This document shows positions 1 through 11,964 of a stretch of DNA of 39,183 nucleotides, one piece after another. The stretch comes from Chalciporus piperatus (Eukaryota > Basidiomycota > Agaricomycetes > Boletales > Boletaceae). Where the stretch lies: contig JBBPTG010000226.1 in NCBI GenBank assembly GCA_038093975.1, positions 1 through 39,183 on the forward strand. The letters run 5' to 3'. A program made the translations under genes and the position numbers. Numbering within the stretch: the first letter of the stretch is position 1; every line of letters starts with the position of its first letter. The notes under the pieces are model-generated. The model was given only the letters and a program-made list of their open reading frames with translations, was not told the origin of the DNA and made no database searches.

Positions 1-277
1 GCATTGAGGTCACGAGTGGACTTCAATGGGGTGGAATGCATATTGATAACACAGATACAGACGCAAGGGTAGGAATGCAAAAAGCGAGAGGTTGGGGGCA
101 TTTTTATACCTATAACTTATGGCACGCACAGATCTAGATAGCAATATCTCAGCATTTCACGAAGGAGGATCCTGTTGAGAATCATATCTTCTCGAACGTC
201 TGATGGTGGCCTCGGAGATACACGGAAACCAATCATATTAAGGCACATGAACAAAGATCAAACTCCTAACTACACAA

Positions 278-3200
278 CTAAGAAGCATTACGGGAAGCAG
301 GTAGGAGCGGCAGAGCATCTTGAGCCTCCGTCTGCATATTTTGAGGTTGCTGGAGTCCGAACACGTATGAGGGATCTTGAGGGCCGCGGTATACACTGTG
401 ACCAAGCTGAGCGTCGCGAGATCCTCCAAACCCTGGCCCGAAGTTGTAAGTGTCCCGCATTTCACGTGAATACATCCCGACGCCCCCGCCCCCATCACGA
501 TAGCCTACCGTATCCGGATAGTTGATACGCCGTGGATCAAACCCCATAGTGTTGAATCCATCACCTGAAAAACCTTGCTGTTGACCGTACACCATTGGTG
601 GGTAGTAGCCAGGACCCATGAGACGGTCTTGAGGAGGGTAAACGGGGCGCATCGTGGTGTATGGATCTTGGGGCATGGGGGAAACGGTGTTAAGCGACGG
701 TGCAGAAGGAGCTGGGGGAAACAATGGCGGAGGAATGATGGATCCATGTTCGGAGGGTAGGGCGTTGTGGAAATGCTGAGTTCGTGACACATCGGTAGAT
801 GGTGCCACTGCAGAAGTTACTGCAGGTGCCATTGCAGTGGGAGGAACAGGTGGCAGTACGTTAAGCCGCTTCGGCGATAGAGTCGACGGAGGTACGAATG
901 GTTCGGGAGGTCCTTCGACCGGCTTGCGAAGGGATGCAATGACGGCATGGGCAGCGCCTTCTGCAGGTTTGTCCTTGCTTTGAAATGGATCCTCGGGGTC
1001 GGATGGAGTGATGATTTTTTAATGAGCCGGGGACGTGGCCGAGGCTGAGCTGGAAGGAAATTAGACTCTTACTACAAGATTCATGATCTGACTTACCTTC
1101 AACTTTGGGTGCTTCGTCGGGTGACTGCGCGTTCTCAGAATCTGTTGGAAATACAGTATGTCAGGGGGTGAAATACGATTAACTAAAGTGTACTTACTTT
1201 GAGCCCCCTCGGACGGAGATACTATCTCCACACTGTCGTCATCTGCACGATGGGCTGTAACGTCTGTTAGTGAATGAACATGAGGCTGAACAAACTAACA
1301 ATGTACCTTCTTCATCGCCGGATGATGACACCGACACCGCTCTATTTGCGCGACGTCCAACGTTTGCCGAGGATGATCGGACATCGCCTCGGCGTCGTTC
1401 TTTGGGGAGCTTGTTGTGATCCACCATGCGTTTCTTTCCTGCACGCTTGTCGGGTTCCGCTGAAGCTTTACGCTTCCGTGTCTTCTTGGGTTCTTGCACC
1501 TCGATATCATCCTGAGAATCGTCGGAAGGGGAGGCTCGTGACTGCATCGGAGGTTCGAGGTGCTTCGAATTCTTCGGCTTCGAGGGACCGGCTTGTGGGA
1601 TAACGACTGCAGCTTTCTTCTTCTGAGGTTGTGGTGGAGGACTCTCCAGAACCTCGATGTCGGAAGAACCGGAGGGGGGAATGTTGACAGCTTCGCGTGG
1701 TTTGGGGCGTCTCACCCGGGTAGCAGCTGCACTGGGAGCCAGGCGTGATGGTCCCTTTCGATCAGTCCGACCATTCTTGAACATGCGCTTTCCACACGCA
1801 TCTGGGGCGGAGGCAGGTGGCGCTTCCTCAATGATAACGGGGGCATTGTTGACATCTATAGCTTCTACTCCTATTCAGCACATGTGCCGCCAGTCAAATG
1901 AACTAAACTTACGTCGTTCACGGGAATCTCGCACCGACCTTATGGTAAGCTTCTCCGACTTGATAGCTGCAATGATTTCACGTTTATCATGGAGCGAGAG
2001 GTCATTGATACCCTTGGTCCTGGCGGCTAAATTACGCCGCTCTCCGGGCATAAGGATGTTGTATGGATAACCTTCGATGACGAGGCCAGTTTTGGAAAGA
2101 AACAATAGGAGCGTTTTCCAAGGGAAATTGTTTTTCTGTAGTGGTGACACATCCACCCCGCGTGCCCCTATAGATTTGGTCAGTCTGATAAGGTGATGAA
2201 GCATGCTGAAAGGTCAATACTTACTGACAAGGCCGATGAGAAGTGTCTTGATGGCTGCAGAGAGGTCGCTATAGTCATCACTTTCGACCTCCTCGGGCTG
2301 GACGTTGACAGGTAGACCAACAGGCTGAGCGGGCCGGTTCAAGTCGTGAGAGGTTGGTGGCGGTGCGTCGTTCTTGATGTCTTCGCGGAAAGCTTCATCA
2401 ACAGCGGTGAGAGAGGTCGCGTTGCTAGGCGTGTTTATCAGTCACTAGTACAACATGCAATTAAATGGACTTGCTAAACGTGAGATTTGAGATGCCCAAT
2501 GATGGTGTCCGGGTCCGCTTTGCAACGCACATCCCAAAACTAAACAGCGGTGTGATCAGACAAAAATAACAGATTGATAAATAACATACCTCGGTAGCCC
2601 GTGAAGTTGTGTGAGCAAAACCTAATGAGGAGTCTTCGTTTACGATGTTACCACACATCACTAAGGCTGTTTCAAAGCCGTGCTGGGCAGCGGCATCATC
2701 GGCCTGCATTGCCATGAGCAAACAGGTATCATAATAAAGTATGGAACGAACTTACAATATTGCAGAGCTTGCGGCGGATAGTGTTGAAGGTTTGCGTACA
2801 TTGTGATATCGTGTGGTCGTGAGACTTCGTCACTTCGACAAGCTCGAACGTCTCCAGGATTTCTTTCCAATCATCACTATGGCCCTCCCTGAATTTCTTG
2901 TAGCAGCGGCTGATGAGGCTAGAAGTGGCTATGTGGGGTGCATGAGTATACATCTAATAATTTACGGGATACATACCTGGACCGGTCGCCAGCAATTCCA
3001 GACGTGCACGCTCTTGTTCCTCGTGGGCCTTGAAGAAGAATTGGTATATGTTCCAGTAGTTCGGCATATTGATGAGGCGACCAGCATGCTTATGCCAAGC
3101 ATCCGCGACTTGCTGTGGGGTCAGCTTTGCCAGGACCGCGATCTTAGTGAGGATTTCTTCAAGTTCCTGATACCCCTCTTCCAAAATTTTGAGAGTCTCG

Positions 3201-4126
3201 GTAGATCTTCGACCGCTAGTAGGAGTCGATGGTTGGGACTGGTGGTCGTTCGGCATATTCATCTCAATGTCGAGAGAGAAATCGCTGTCGGGCGGAGGAC
3301 CATCGTGGTTGGGTGGAGGAGCTTCATGGTTGGGTGGAGGAGCTTCATGGTTGGGTGGAGGAGCTTCATGGTTGGGTGGAGGAGCTTCATGGTTGGGTGG
3401 AGGGACGTGGTCATCAGGAGGAGGTTCAAAGGACACCGGAGGACCAGCTGGTATGATGTTGAGCGGAGGTTCGGAGGACGGATGAGCTGGCTGTTGTGTG
3501 ATGTAGGGTGTAGGCAGAATGACATTCACAGAGGGAAATGGGCACACAGTAATCGGGGACTGTTCATCACCTCCTGAGCCTTGCCCCGACACGATAGATT
3601 GTTCGTTAACGGCGATGGAAGGAGGACGTGATTGGGGGCCAGAACCAGCAGGGTGGGGCACAGAGGGTTGACGAAAAGTCAGAGACGGGTGGCGCAAAGA
3701 GGAAGGGGGTGCAACGGCTTCTCGAGTAGCGATGGCAACAGAAGGGGGGTGGTCAGTGATAAGGCGCGAAGCTCCAGCAATCGCCTCAGGAGGTGCTTCC
3801 GGATGTTGATGGAGGTATGGCCCTTGTGGTACCACTGAGGTTGCTCGCGAGACTGGAGCTGCAGATGATTGGCGTGTACGAGTGGGAGGAAAGGGGGAGG
3901 GTTCTCTGGTGGTGTAGATTGTTGATGATTCGTCCAAAAGAATAGGGGACTTTCCTCGAAAGGACGGCTGCTGGACGGAGGAGGACTGCGGGATCGCTGG
4001 TAAAGCACGAGAAGAGGGACGGGCTGAATGCTGGGAAAGCTCAGGCTGGGACTCCAAAGCCACAACCGGGCTAGGGCTGCGAGGACCGCCGCCAACCTGA
4101 ACTGGCGGGTAATTTTCCGGATCCAT
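278..4126 (-). pseudogene. Broken ten-exon gene for a proline-rich KDZ-neighbour protein of unknown function
   Basis: Exons by splice signals and phase: 4126-2977, 2928-2756, 2703-2590, 2539-2478, 2424-2225, 2167-1913, 1870-1307, 1263-1198, 1141-1097, 1049-278. The start ATG at 4126 opens a Ser/Pro-rich segment of about 300 residues with a PPPNHEA repeat, then a more conserved-looking part (NYWNIYQFFFKAHEE, HGFETALVMCGNIVN, DTIIGHLKSHV), a Lys/Arg-rich acidic-basic stretch, and a Pro/Gly/Tyr-rich tail. I recall similar proteins in many mushroom genomes but know no function. Two lesions: the donor after exon 4 reads TT where phase requires GT (2477-2476), and an A6 run at 1015-1020 (T6 on the plus strand) puts the last exon one base out of frame. 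Both could be repaired by sequencing correction or unusual splicing, so 'pseudogene' is probable rather than certain. Confidence 0.6.
3307..3403 (-). repeat. 21-bp coding minisatellite (about 4.6 copies)
   Basis: Four near-identical 21-bp units plus a partial fifth run head to tail inside the first exon of the proline-rich gene. Each encodes the heptad PPPNHEA. The repeat is in frame and a multiple of three, so it could vary in copy number without breaking the gene. Confidence 0.9.
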
Positions 4127-4897
4127 TTCTGTATACTGTGTTAGTGCAACGATTGTCACGAGGAAAAGGTTCGACCCACTTTTGAACGATTGGCAGGTGA
4201 AGTAAAGAGGCTCGAGAGGTTTGAAAGGCAAAGACAAGGTCCGAAGCACGAAACGAGAGAGCCCCAGACGAGGGGTACGACACTGAAACCTCCATATTTG
4301 TAGTGATACCTCGACCAGAACGGTAGATCCAATCGTTGCACGACCCAGTGATTCGGGAGACACTAATCACGACGAAATAGAAGGTCAGACGAATTTTGAA
4401 AACACAGCGGTTTAAAATTTACTTGGATAGAAAGTATCATCCACAGAAGGCACGATGCTAGGAAACGATGGTGAGTCTGGTTCAAGAAGAAGTTCAGCAG
4501 GAGGCTCACATTCATAGGTATGAGGCTCTCCATGAGGCTTCAGCATGGCTGCGGTACACATTGTTCCGGTTTGGACCGGTCGGAATGAAGATCTCAATGT
4601 TTGCACATTAGCCGGTAGCCAATCAGAAAGGGAATAATCGTCCTGCTGACCACAAAATAACACAAGTTTCGTCTATTCTATGGTCAGAAAACAGTTCTCT
4701 TTTCTTCGATAGGGTGCAGAAGACTAATACTAAGTCATCCAAAGTTGTCTGTCAAAAGAAAATAGCAAACACCTTATACGGACATCGTACAGCGTCTTAA
4801 GCGAGGCAAGATATCAGTAGTACATATTGACCAGATATCGACCTTAAGTCTGACCCAAATTCATAAATGTTACCTTGTACAAAATTACATCCGCTAG
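4127..4897. promoter_or_regulatory. Divergent intergenic region between two KDZ companion genes
   Basis: This 771-bp stretch separates the minus-strand proline-rich gene (start at 4126) from the plus-strand basic gene (start at 4898), so it presumably holds both promoters. I see no convincing TATA box. A minus-strand open stretch at 4412-4663 begins with a run of ordinary residues, but splicing it onto the downstream exon breaks the frame, so I do not call it a gene. Confidence 0.4.
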
Positions 4898-5610
4898 ATG
4901 GGTCACAGAGCAAAATACTTCACTGCAGCAGATAGAGATACCGCTCGTCAGGAGCAACGAAAAGCCTATGCCGAATCTAAAAGGTATGTCTTGATTTTTG
5001 TATTGAAATGTGTATGTATCTACTATGTGATTCTATTTGCTATAGGGGTCGTCTTTCTCGCTCAGCACAAAATCGCCGTGCTTATGCAAAGACAAGCGGT
5101 AAACTCTCATCGCCATCTGTGTCGAAACCATTCCTCCCTTTCGACCTCATTAGACTTGCCAACCTACCACTGCCCGACTCATACTTATACCACGAGGCGG
5201 TTCGGGATTCCAATGCCCTGGACGAGTCGGAAGTTCCCCAGTGGGACAATGATCCACCGTACCGACAACCCGAGCCTCCGGACAATGAAAACGCAGCACG
5301 ATACACAAGAAACCTCAGAGATGTGGCCATGGGGCGTAGAATGCGCTTAGAGAGGGAGGCGATTAGGCAAAGGGCAGTTAGATTTTACGCAGGGGAAGCA
5401 TGCCAGGTCATTGTCGACGAGCTCGAACAGAACACCGTGGACAGTCTGGCATGCTGGACAGCGCTTTACGGCCATGTGGGTATGTGTACTGCAAGGAGAC
5501 ATCGCGAGATGGCGGAGTGCCTCTTACAGTGGCGAGCATATCTTGTCAGCTCATGGCACACGGAGATGGAGCAGCTGCGCGCAGAACGAAATCCATATGA
5601 TACGAAGTAA
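4898..5610 (+). CDS. Small basic protein of a KDZ element, intact, 216 aa
   Basis: Two exons, 4898-4983 and 5046-5610, joined by a 62-nt GT-AG intron, give 651 nt with a TAA stop at 5608-5610. The N-terminus is rich in Arg, Lys and Tyr (KYFTAADRDTARQEQ, then RSAQNRRAYAK), followed by an acidic, proline-containing middle and an Arg-rich C-terminal half with helix-like spacing. The QNRRAYAK stretch superficially resembles a bZIP basic region, but there is no leucine zipper, so I make no DNA-binding claim beyond noting the charge. The gene ends 10 bp from the end of the convergent KDZ gene. It is the only undamaged gene of the KDZ cluster. Function unknown; a role as an accessory DNA-binding protein would be inference. 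Confidence 0.65.
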
Positions 5611-5620
5611 TGGACACAGG

Positions 5621-6437
5621 TTACAGGGACGAAACTGTAGCATATAGGTAGTACCTAAAATCTTTGATGTCCTCCTCGCATAAGCCAGTCATATCAAACC
5701 CTCGGAGAACAGCCGCTATGACAGCAAGGACCCAGACACCGCAGTCGTATCCGTTTGTCTGTACAGGCTGCGTCTAATTTGGTGTAAGTAATTCTGGTTG
5801 AAGGGAGGGAACAATGTACTTACCGTGACTGGATGCGCGATCCATTCGGCGCTCATATCGGGATTGAATCTGACACCTTGTTGAAGCAAAATGGTTCGGA
5901 GGCGTGAAATCAACACCATAATTTCCTTGGGTCGCGTCAGCCGAGGGTGATAGGGACATATGAAGTTGTACTGACTTGAATATTAGCGCGCCATGGATGT
6001 CGCTCACCCAGGCTGTCAAAAAGCAAGAGTTCTCTGCGCGCGAGGTGCACAATGCAGAGGACCCAATGCCCACTGCTACTTGGCCGATGGATGGGGATGA
6101 TCCAGACGTTCTTGGTCCAGAACGAGATGTGTTTCATCGTCTTCCAGAGAATTTGATCCGAAGCGTTGTACCGAATACGATGGAGATCATATGTAGAGAA
6201 GATCCCAATCTGATCCGCACTCTCGGGCAGAATGTCAGAAAATAGCAGCGGGATACAACCATTAAGACAAATATCGTTCAGGCATGCCGTGGGGGATGAA
6301 AGTAGCCGAATGTCGTCAGGTTCGAAGGTGAGTCGAGGAAACCCATCCATCGCCGGGCGGATCTTCTGAGCAAGCTGGCCAACTTCGGTGGGAGGATTGT
6401 TGCTCAACGGTGGCAGCGTGGGATCGACGGAAAGGTT
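5621..6437 (-). other. C48 (Ulp1/SUMO-protease-like) domain within the KDZ gene
   Basis: The last three exons (6437-5976, 5925-5824, 5773-5621) encode a cysteine-protease domain in unbroken frame. The catalytic set is visible in order: His in GHWVLCIVHL, Asp in LLLFDSLGE, then Gln and Cys in QTNGYDCGVWVLA. The introns of 50 nt each have good donors and CTRAC-like branch sites. Ulp1-family enzymes remove SUMO-like tags from proteins; C48 domains are known companions of KDZ and related transposases. Unlike the upstream transposase half I found no lesion here. Without an intact upstream frame it could only be made from an internal start, which I cannot show. Confidence 0.85.
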
Positions 6438-9400
6438 CTAAGGACGTTGAAAGAGGGCAAACATGGAAAATAAGACCCACTTACTGGTGGGACACTCCAG
6501 ATGAGCTTTGTGGCTGGGACAATATCACAGGCGGACTGTTCATCCAGCTCGGGATCTGGTTCTACATCATCTTCGGCGAGATAATCCGCTAGCGGAGCAT
6601 TCCCTTCTTCTTCCTCTGGGGATGTATTTGGTTCAACGTGTCCAGCTTCTTGGACTTCTGCGAAGGCGGCGGTGGCTTCGATGGTGCTGGGTGTAAGCCA
6701 CGTGAGGGACATTTCACCTATGCCACCTGCAAGAGCGGTTGCGAGGGAAAGGGCTTCCTTCGTGCGCGATTCGAAGCGCAAGGAAGACACGAGGGGATTC
6801 GCCCATCGAGAGGCGAGAGAAAGAAGATGAGAGCGCCTTTGCGCAAGTAATAAAGGGAACATCTTGTCTGGTAGCTGTCAGCATGAAACATGAAAACGTC
6901 GATCGAATGAACGCACTTTCGGATGTGCGTAATGCAAGCTCAACGGCTGCAAGTTCTTCGCCATACCAGTGCCAAAGGTTGTCAGCTTCGATGCCAAGAC
7001 GGCGCTGTTCCTCAACGCATCGGTCTTGCTTGAGCATCCCACGGATCCCGAGGCGCACGTCCTTGTCTTCCATCCAGAGCGGAACTGTGCCTGTGGACGG
7101 AGTGATCCACATGTCTTCCATGAGGGTCTGATTGTCACGCAAGTCAGAGAGTTTTGTTGCGAGCGGAGTGGGAAGGGGTATCGACCACTCTGGGTCGTAT
7201 ATTGTCTCAAGTCGTGCGCAATAACCATTGAACTTTCGAATCGCACTCAGTAGGGCAGGCTGGCGTTTGGCGATGGCTTTCCGAGTATGTTGATGAAGCT
7301 TCGTTCCTAGAAAGTAAAAATCAACGTCAGTGTAGCGTCATGGAGACAAGTTAATTAGGTACCAAGAGGCTTCTGTCCGCCACCCACGGCCTGGTCGAGG
7401 TGATCCCACTCGAAGAAGGAGCCTATGGCACGCTTGCGGATATTAATCTTCAGGTCACGGGCTAGAAGGAGAAGTCTGATGAATTCGAAGTTGACTTGTT
7501 CGAGCTCGGGAAAGGTGTCTTGAACATTGAGTGATGCATAGAGGTCATCCACCTTCGTCATTAACCGATCATGAGTGCGCTCCAAGCTGTCAAGGACGGA
7601 GAGAGCGTCTTGGCATAGTTCGTCCCTTTCAATCACACCTCGGGCAGCCTGCAAAGCCTTGTTGGAGGCATCAAGGTCGGACTGCAGTGAGATGACAGTG
7701 TCGAGCTGTTTTTTGAGGCGCTTCGGAGCATCTGACAGCAATGTCAGCATGTGCATTTGAAACATAGTAGACATGGACGTACGCGCTCTAATGGACAACT
7801 GAGAAGTCCTTTGCAGCGCCCATTGGTCCCGGAGGTCTTTGACTGGGTATCCGCTTTCGGCAATTTGTCGACGGGCAGCATCACCTTGGTCCTGGATCCC
7901 ACGTCGAAGCCGGCGTTTGATCCAATCCCCGAGATCGGCTCTCATTTCGTAACCAATCGCAAATGCCTGGCGATCTATCATCCAAATGCGGCGGTTGCGC
8001 TGTACATGACATGAAATCAGCGCGCTCTAAAAATGGACAGATCACTTCCTTACCGATGAAGAACGGCCGAGGGTTGAACATAAGCTGACAGGCCCATTCG
8101 TGACCATAAGCATGCATTGCTGTAGTGGCAAAACGAAGTCGTTTAACGATGTTTACTGGAAGGATATCATACTAAAAAAACCCTATAAGTATCTGCGGAG
8201 AGGCGATATTTACTCACACCTACCTTGGACAACGACCACGCCAAAACGCAGCCCACGTCATATAGAATAACAACAGTCGCGTGGGAAGGGAGAAGGGAGA
8301 ATAGGTGGTCTATGAGAGCCAGGGGGAACTTCTGTTGCTCGCCGGCTGTGTCGATATTCGCAAAAAAAAGGGGTAAGTCATGACGGCAGATGAGAGCCAT
8401 GAGTCCGGTGTCATCGAAAGCTTCTGTGGCGGCCTTCTCCTTCTTGCCATCAGCAGCTACATATGAGGATTCGCACTCATCAATGGCCTCGTCTGGAACA
8501 ATTTGCTGATAAGATTTGACCGGCTTCTTCCGTGCCTTCGAAATGCGATCACCCATGGCATCAACCTGTGCCTTGGAAAGGAAGTACGAGGGATCGTAAA
8601 AGGAAGGGCTATTGCCAGCAGTGCGGCGATGGCGGTGATGGAAGTTGCCATCAGTTGCTAGATGGAAATCACCGCCATCAACGGGAGGGGTGCCAAATTT
8701 AGTACCTCCGAAGCAAGCAGGACAACGCTGTACGAGTATAGGGGCAGGCAATCCGTTAGATAGCGGCTCTGAAATGGGTTCGGACTCGGAGTCGGCACTG
8801 GATGTAGGGACAATTTGATCTGGTCGCGGGAGCGTTGAACTGCATTCTCTATTTGTTGCTCGACTTCAACGAGAAGTATATCATACCACTGCACGGCATT
8901 CCCCAAGCTACGCCGGAATGGGTCCTGAATTGGCAGACCCTGGATCGAGAAGCGTTAGTGAGGACGAACATTGCTTTGAGAAAGGTACTTACTGCTTTGT
9001 CGACAACATGAAAGCCACGGCGAGTGTAATGTGTATGTAACGCTGAAGCGAGGGCATTGACGGCATCACATGAGCGCTCGAATAGGGCACGGTAGAACGC
9101 AAGGAGTTCGACGGAAGCGGCCATGCGGGGTTGACTCGGTGATGTTGGGAAAAGACCGAAGGAAAGTAGAACTTGAGGAAGAGTAGCACACTTGCAACTG
9201 ATGACTTCGAGCGAGACAAAATCTGTGCTAAAATCAGAGAGCAGTGAATCAGGACAGGAGATCACTCACAGTCGGATAGCAGACAGAGAATCCGGGTTGT
9301 CTTCCGCTCACACAAGAGTTGACCACAGCGAGACATAATGCTAGGCAAGGCTGCGAGCGGTTTTCCAAGAGTGTGCGAAGAATATCACAGATAAGGCTCG

Positions 9401-9843
9401 ACTAGCTGGGGTAAAATTGTCCTCCAGTTATGGTAAAGGCGTTGTGCAGCAGTATCAGGGAGTGTGCGTCGCTTCTGTGGGGCGGGACTAGTGCCTCTCG
9501 GCGGGGACGGTGGTATCGGGTAGTCCTCCAAGTCAATGGCCATGTCGTATGTGTCGCCATCGTCATCCACATGAAACGAGATGTTGTCCTCAGCAAAAAC
9601 GGAGTCTTGAGGGTCAGATGCACAATCTGGAGTTGTCGCTTGTGGAGGTGGGGTGGACCGACATATATTGCCGAGGAGTTGAGCTAACCGCTCAGCGTGC
9701 GCTCGATGTTGAGCGGCTTGACCAGGTACTTGGACGACATTTTGCGTGTAGCGCTTGTTACGAGGACGCTTTGGGCTTTGAAACTGACGACCGAGCTTGC
9801 TCGTGGACGGTTGCGCCCTTCGAGTACCAAGGCGGGGGGGCAT
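5621..9843 (-). pseudogene. KDZ transposase with CxC2 region and C-terminal C48 protease, disabled
   Basis: Eleven exons fit: 9843-9266, 9227-8993, 8939-8224, 8171-8046, 7999-7783, 7731-7363, 7306-6917, 6867-6485, 6437-5976, 5925-5824, 5773-5621. The order is a basic N-terminus, a CxC2-like cysteine cluster (ISCKCATLPQVLL, FYRALFERSCDAVNALAS), the KDZ core (CPACFGG, TDGNFHHRH, LYDVGCVL, MHAYGHEWACQL), a long helical region, and the C48 domain. Known role of the family: cut-and-paste transposition in the nucleus. Lesions: a TGA at 9385-9387 after VEPYL, where I expect Arg (CGA); a probable one-base loss at the A-run 8814-8816; and, between NPRPFFIG and NRRIWMIDRQ, absence of the block (roughly GL-DGEG-ER-WSR in relatives, from memory) that carries the third catalytic acidic residue. 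The transposase is therefore almost certainly dead. Confidence 0.85.
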
Positions 9844-10149
9844 TGTAAGGGTCAAGGATGGGAGGGAAGCGTAAGAGACCTGCCAGCAGGCCCGAGGATT
9901 GGGAAGAAGCACCAGACGGTCGTTCTGTTTTCTCAAGGCTCCTCTGGGGGTCTCACAAGAGGTCGCAGGAGGTTTGGGAAGAGCTGCGAGGAAGTGCTTG
10001 AGCCTCATGTGCGGCACATGGGAGGTACAGGAGGCGCAAAGACAAACATCCTGAAAGTCTATTTTTAGAACTCGGGAGGTCTGGGACCTTACAGGACGAA
10101 AAGTTGTTACATACGAAACTATCCTTTTAGGTCTCTATTGGTACCGAAG
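9844..10149. other. Junction between the KDZ gene and the tnp2 pseudogene
   Basis: The 306 bp between two divergent transposase genes must hold a boundary of at least one element. The KDZ frame stays open upstream to an ATG near 10008, so a longer N-terminus is possible. I see no inverted ends or target duplication. Confidence 0.35.
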
Positions 10150-11964
10150 ATGTGCTGCCTTAGGTGTGGATTGCAGCCTCGAGGCTCCGGACGACAACTT
10201 GAGGAAGACGAACAGGATGAGCCAGCAAGACCGTCAAATCGGCAACGAATAGAGCCAGACTCCGAGGGAGCTCAGGTATTCATTCATACATATCGTTATA
10301 CTAATGATCCCATCGTCCGAGTCTGCTAGACATCCGAAATCCGTCGCGATCGTGATTCCATGCAACCGCTTGGTCCTGAAAATGGGCCTGTGAACAAGGG
10401 AGATGATTCCCAAGCGAGAGAGGAGGAAGATAGCCAATCCGACGAAGCAAATGATCGTCCACCAAACAGAGATGATGATCCCATGAACGAGGAAGACGAT
10501 GATCCGGGCTACTGGGGAGATGATGATCTGGCAAACGTGGCAGATTTTGGACAACCCAATCAGCCTTGGAACGAGGACGATGGCCAAGTACACCCAGATC
10601 AAGGACCTGAGGCTAGGCCGATTCAACGACAAGATCGAGATCTTCTTCGACATCAAAACCCACTCTTCGAACTTGATCTTTCTCAACTTGAGGAGAGTGC
10701 CCGTATGGATGAACTCAAACGCGACATGCAATTCATTCAAAGTCTACGGAATGCAACATTAGATGATTGTGTTGGACCCGCAGGAGAGTCACTTGCCCGC
10801 CTTCAAAATCCCCCCCGAACGACACCTGAGATCAATGACCCCATTAACGAGCTTGCACTCAGTATGCTCCTCGCACTCGAGCACTCATCGCAAGAAACCT
10901 ACGAGAAGATCCGCCGAGCAATCGAGAAGTGCTTTCCCGACTCTGCAGTTCCATCTTTCTATCATGCCAAGAAACTCCTCACGACACTTAGTGGCATTGA
11001 GCCTATCGTAAACGACATATGCGTCCAAAATTGTGTTGCGTTTACTGGTCCATTCACGGATCTCGAAGAATGTCCAGACTGCGGCCGGCCTCGATATGAT
11101 CAAGTACGGCTCATCAACTCAGGAGGTCGAGACAAGGTCCCTCGTGCGGTCTTCAATACAATCCCGATCGGCCCACAAATCCAAGCACTCTATCGTCATC
11201 CGAGCATGGCTGAAAAACTTCGCTATCATGACCAGCGAACGCAGGAGATTATCAGAGAGATAGAAGAAAACGATGGACTGGTTGACAAGTACGATGACGT
11301 GCTGACAGGGAGTGCATACCTCGATGCTTTTCGATCCGGCGCGATCACGATTCACGAAACACGATACACTCCTCGTTTTCTCGATCGATGGCGCTCAGCT
11401 CTATGAAAAGAAGGAATCCGACTGTTGGATCTATATCTGGATCATCCTCGAGCATGCTCCCAATGAGCGCTACAAAAAGAAGCGTGTTTTACCTGGCACG
11501 ATTATACCTGGACCGAACAAACCCAAGTACATCGAGTCCTTCCTTCACCCTGGGTTTCACCATCTCTCGGCACTACAACGAGAAGGACTCGAAATTTGGA
11601 ATGCATCCACAAACGAGACTTTCGTCTCGCATCCATTCCTCTTTCTGTCTTGTGGTGATGGTCCTGGGTTGCTGTGTACCAGTAATCTCGTCGGTCATTC
11701 TGGCAAAGCGGGCTGTCGCATGTATTGCAAACTCCGAGGCCGTCGTAAACCAGGAGGCTCACAGTACTACCCCGTTCTGCAGCTACCCGGCCCCGACCAG
11801 GATTACAATGTTCCTGGCTGTATGCACGACGATATCGACCCAACCGAGATCGAATATAGTACATCAACGGAGTATATCACAAATCTAAAGTATCTCGTGT
11901 CCTCGCCAACCAAACAAGACTTCAAAGCATGGCGTCTCGAGACAGGAATTGTGGGACCCAGCAT
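10150..11964 (+). pseudogene. tnp2 (CACTA/EnSpm-type) transposase, 5' part, frameshifted and interrupted
   Basis: Exon 10150-10275, a 54-nt intron, then an exon from 10330. The product starts with a short Cys-containing segment (MCCLRCGLQ), a very acidic region, a Cys motif (EECPDCGRPRYD) and the tnp2 core: FSIDGAQLYEKKESDCWIY, PGTIIPGPNKPK, FLHPGFHHLSALQREGL, LVGHSGKAGCR and HDDID. These match the transposase family tnp2 of basidiomycetes. An extra A in the AAA run at 11357-11359 shifts the frame just before FSIDGAQ. The gene then stops in the middle of a conserved stretch (ETGIVGPSI) where a 10-kb element has inserted. Its continuation lies at 21975-22021. Confidence 0.85.

Larger units (their letters stand above)
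278..9843. mobile_element. Remnant of a KDZ-type DNA transposon (extent approximate)
   Basis: Three genes lie together: a large minus-strand KDZ transposase gene, a small plus-strand basic protein gene converging on it with a 10-bp gap, and a minus-strand proline-rich gene. From memory, KDZ elements of Agaricomycetes often travel with uncharacterised companion genes of these two kinds; that link is recall and inference. I could not find the inverted ends, so the left limit may lie outside the window and the right limit lies somewhere between 9843 and 10150. Two of the three genes carry disabling lesions, so this copy is not autonomous. Confidence 0.5.

Noticed and set aside
158..180. Shine-Dalgarno-like GAAGGAGG before a short frame at 175
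   Set aside because: The region is eukaryotic and the frame runs antisense to the end of the proline-rich gene.
2813..3577. Plus-strand frame with repeated MVGWRSF
   Set aside because: Antisense shadow of the PPPNHEA repeat; the minus-strand frame carries the splice signals and phase consistency.
4412..4663. 5' exon of the proline-rich gene
   Set aside because: Joining it to 4128 through plausible splice sites breaks the frame, and the ATG at 4126 is in a good position.
8224..8939. Splicing out the frame change in KDZ exon 3 with a 56-nt intron (donor GTTCAA after ENA)
   Set aside because: Possible in phase, but the donor is poor and it would remove natural-looking coding sequence; a one-base loss in the A-run is simpler. 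Not fully excluded.
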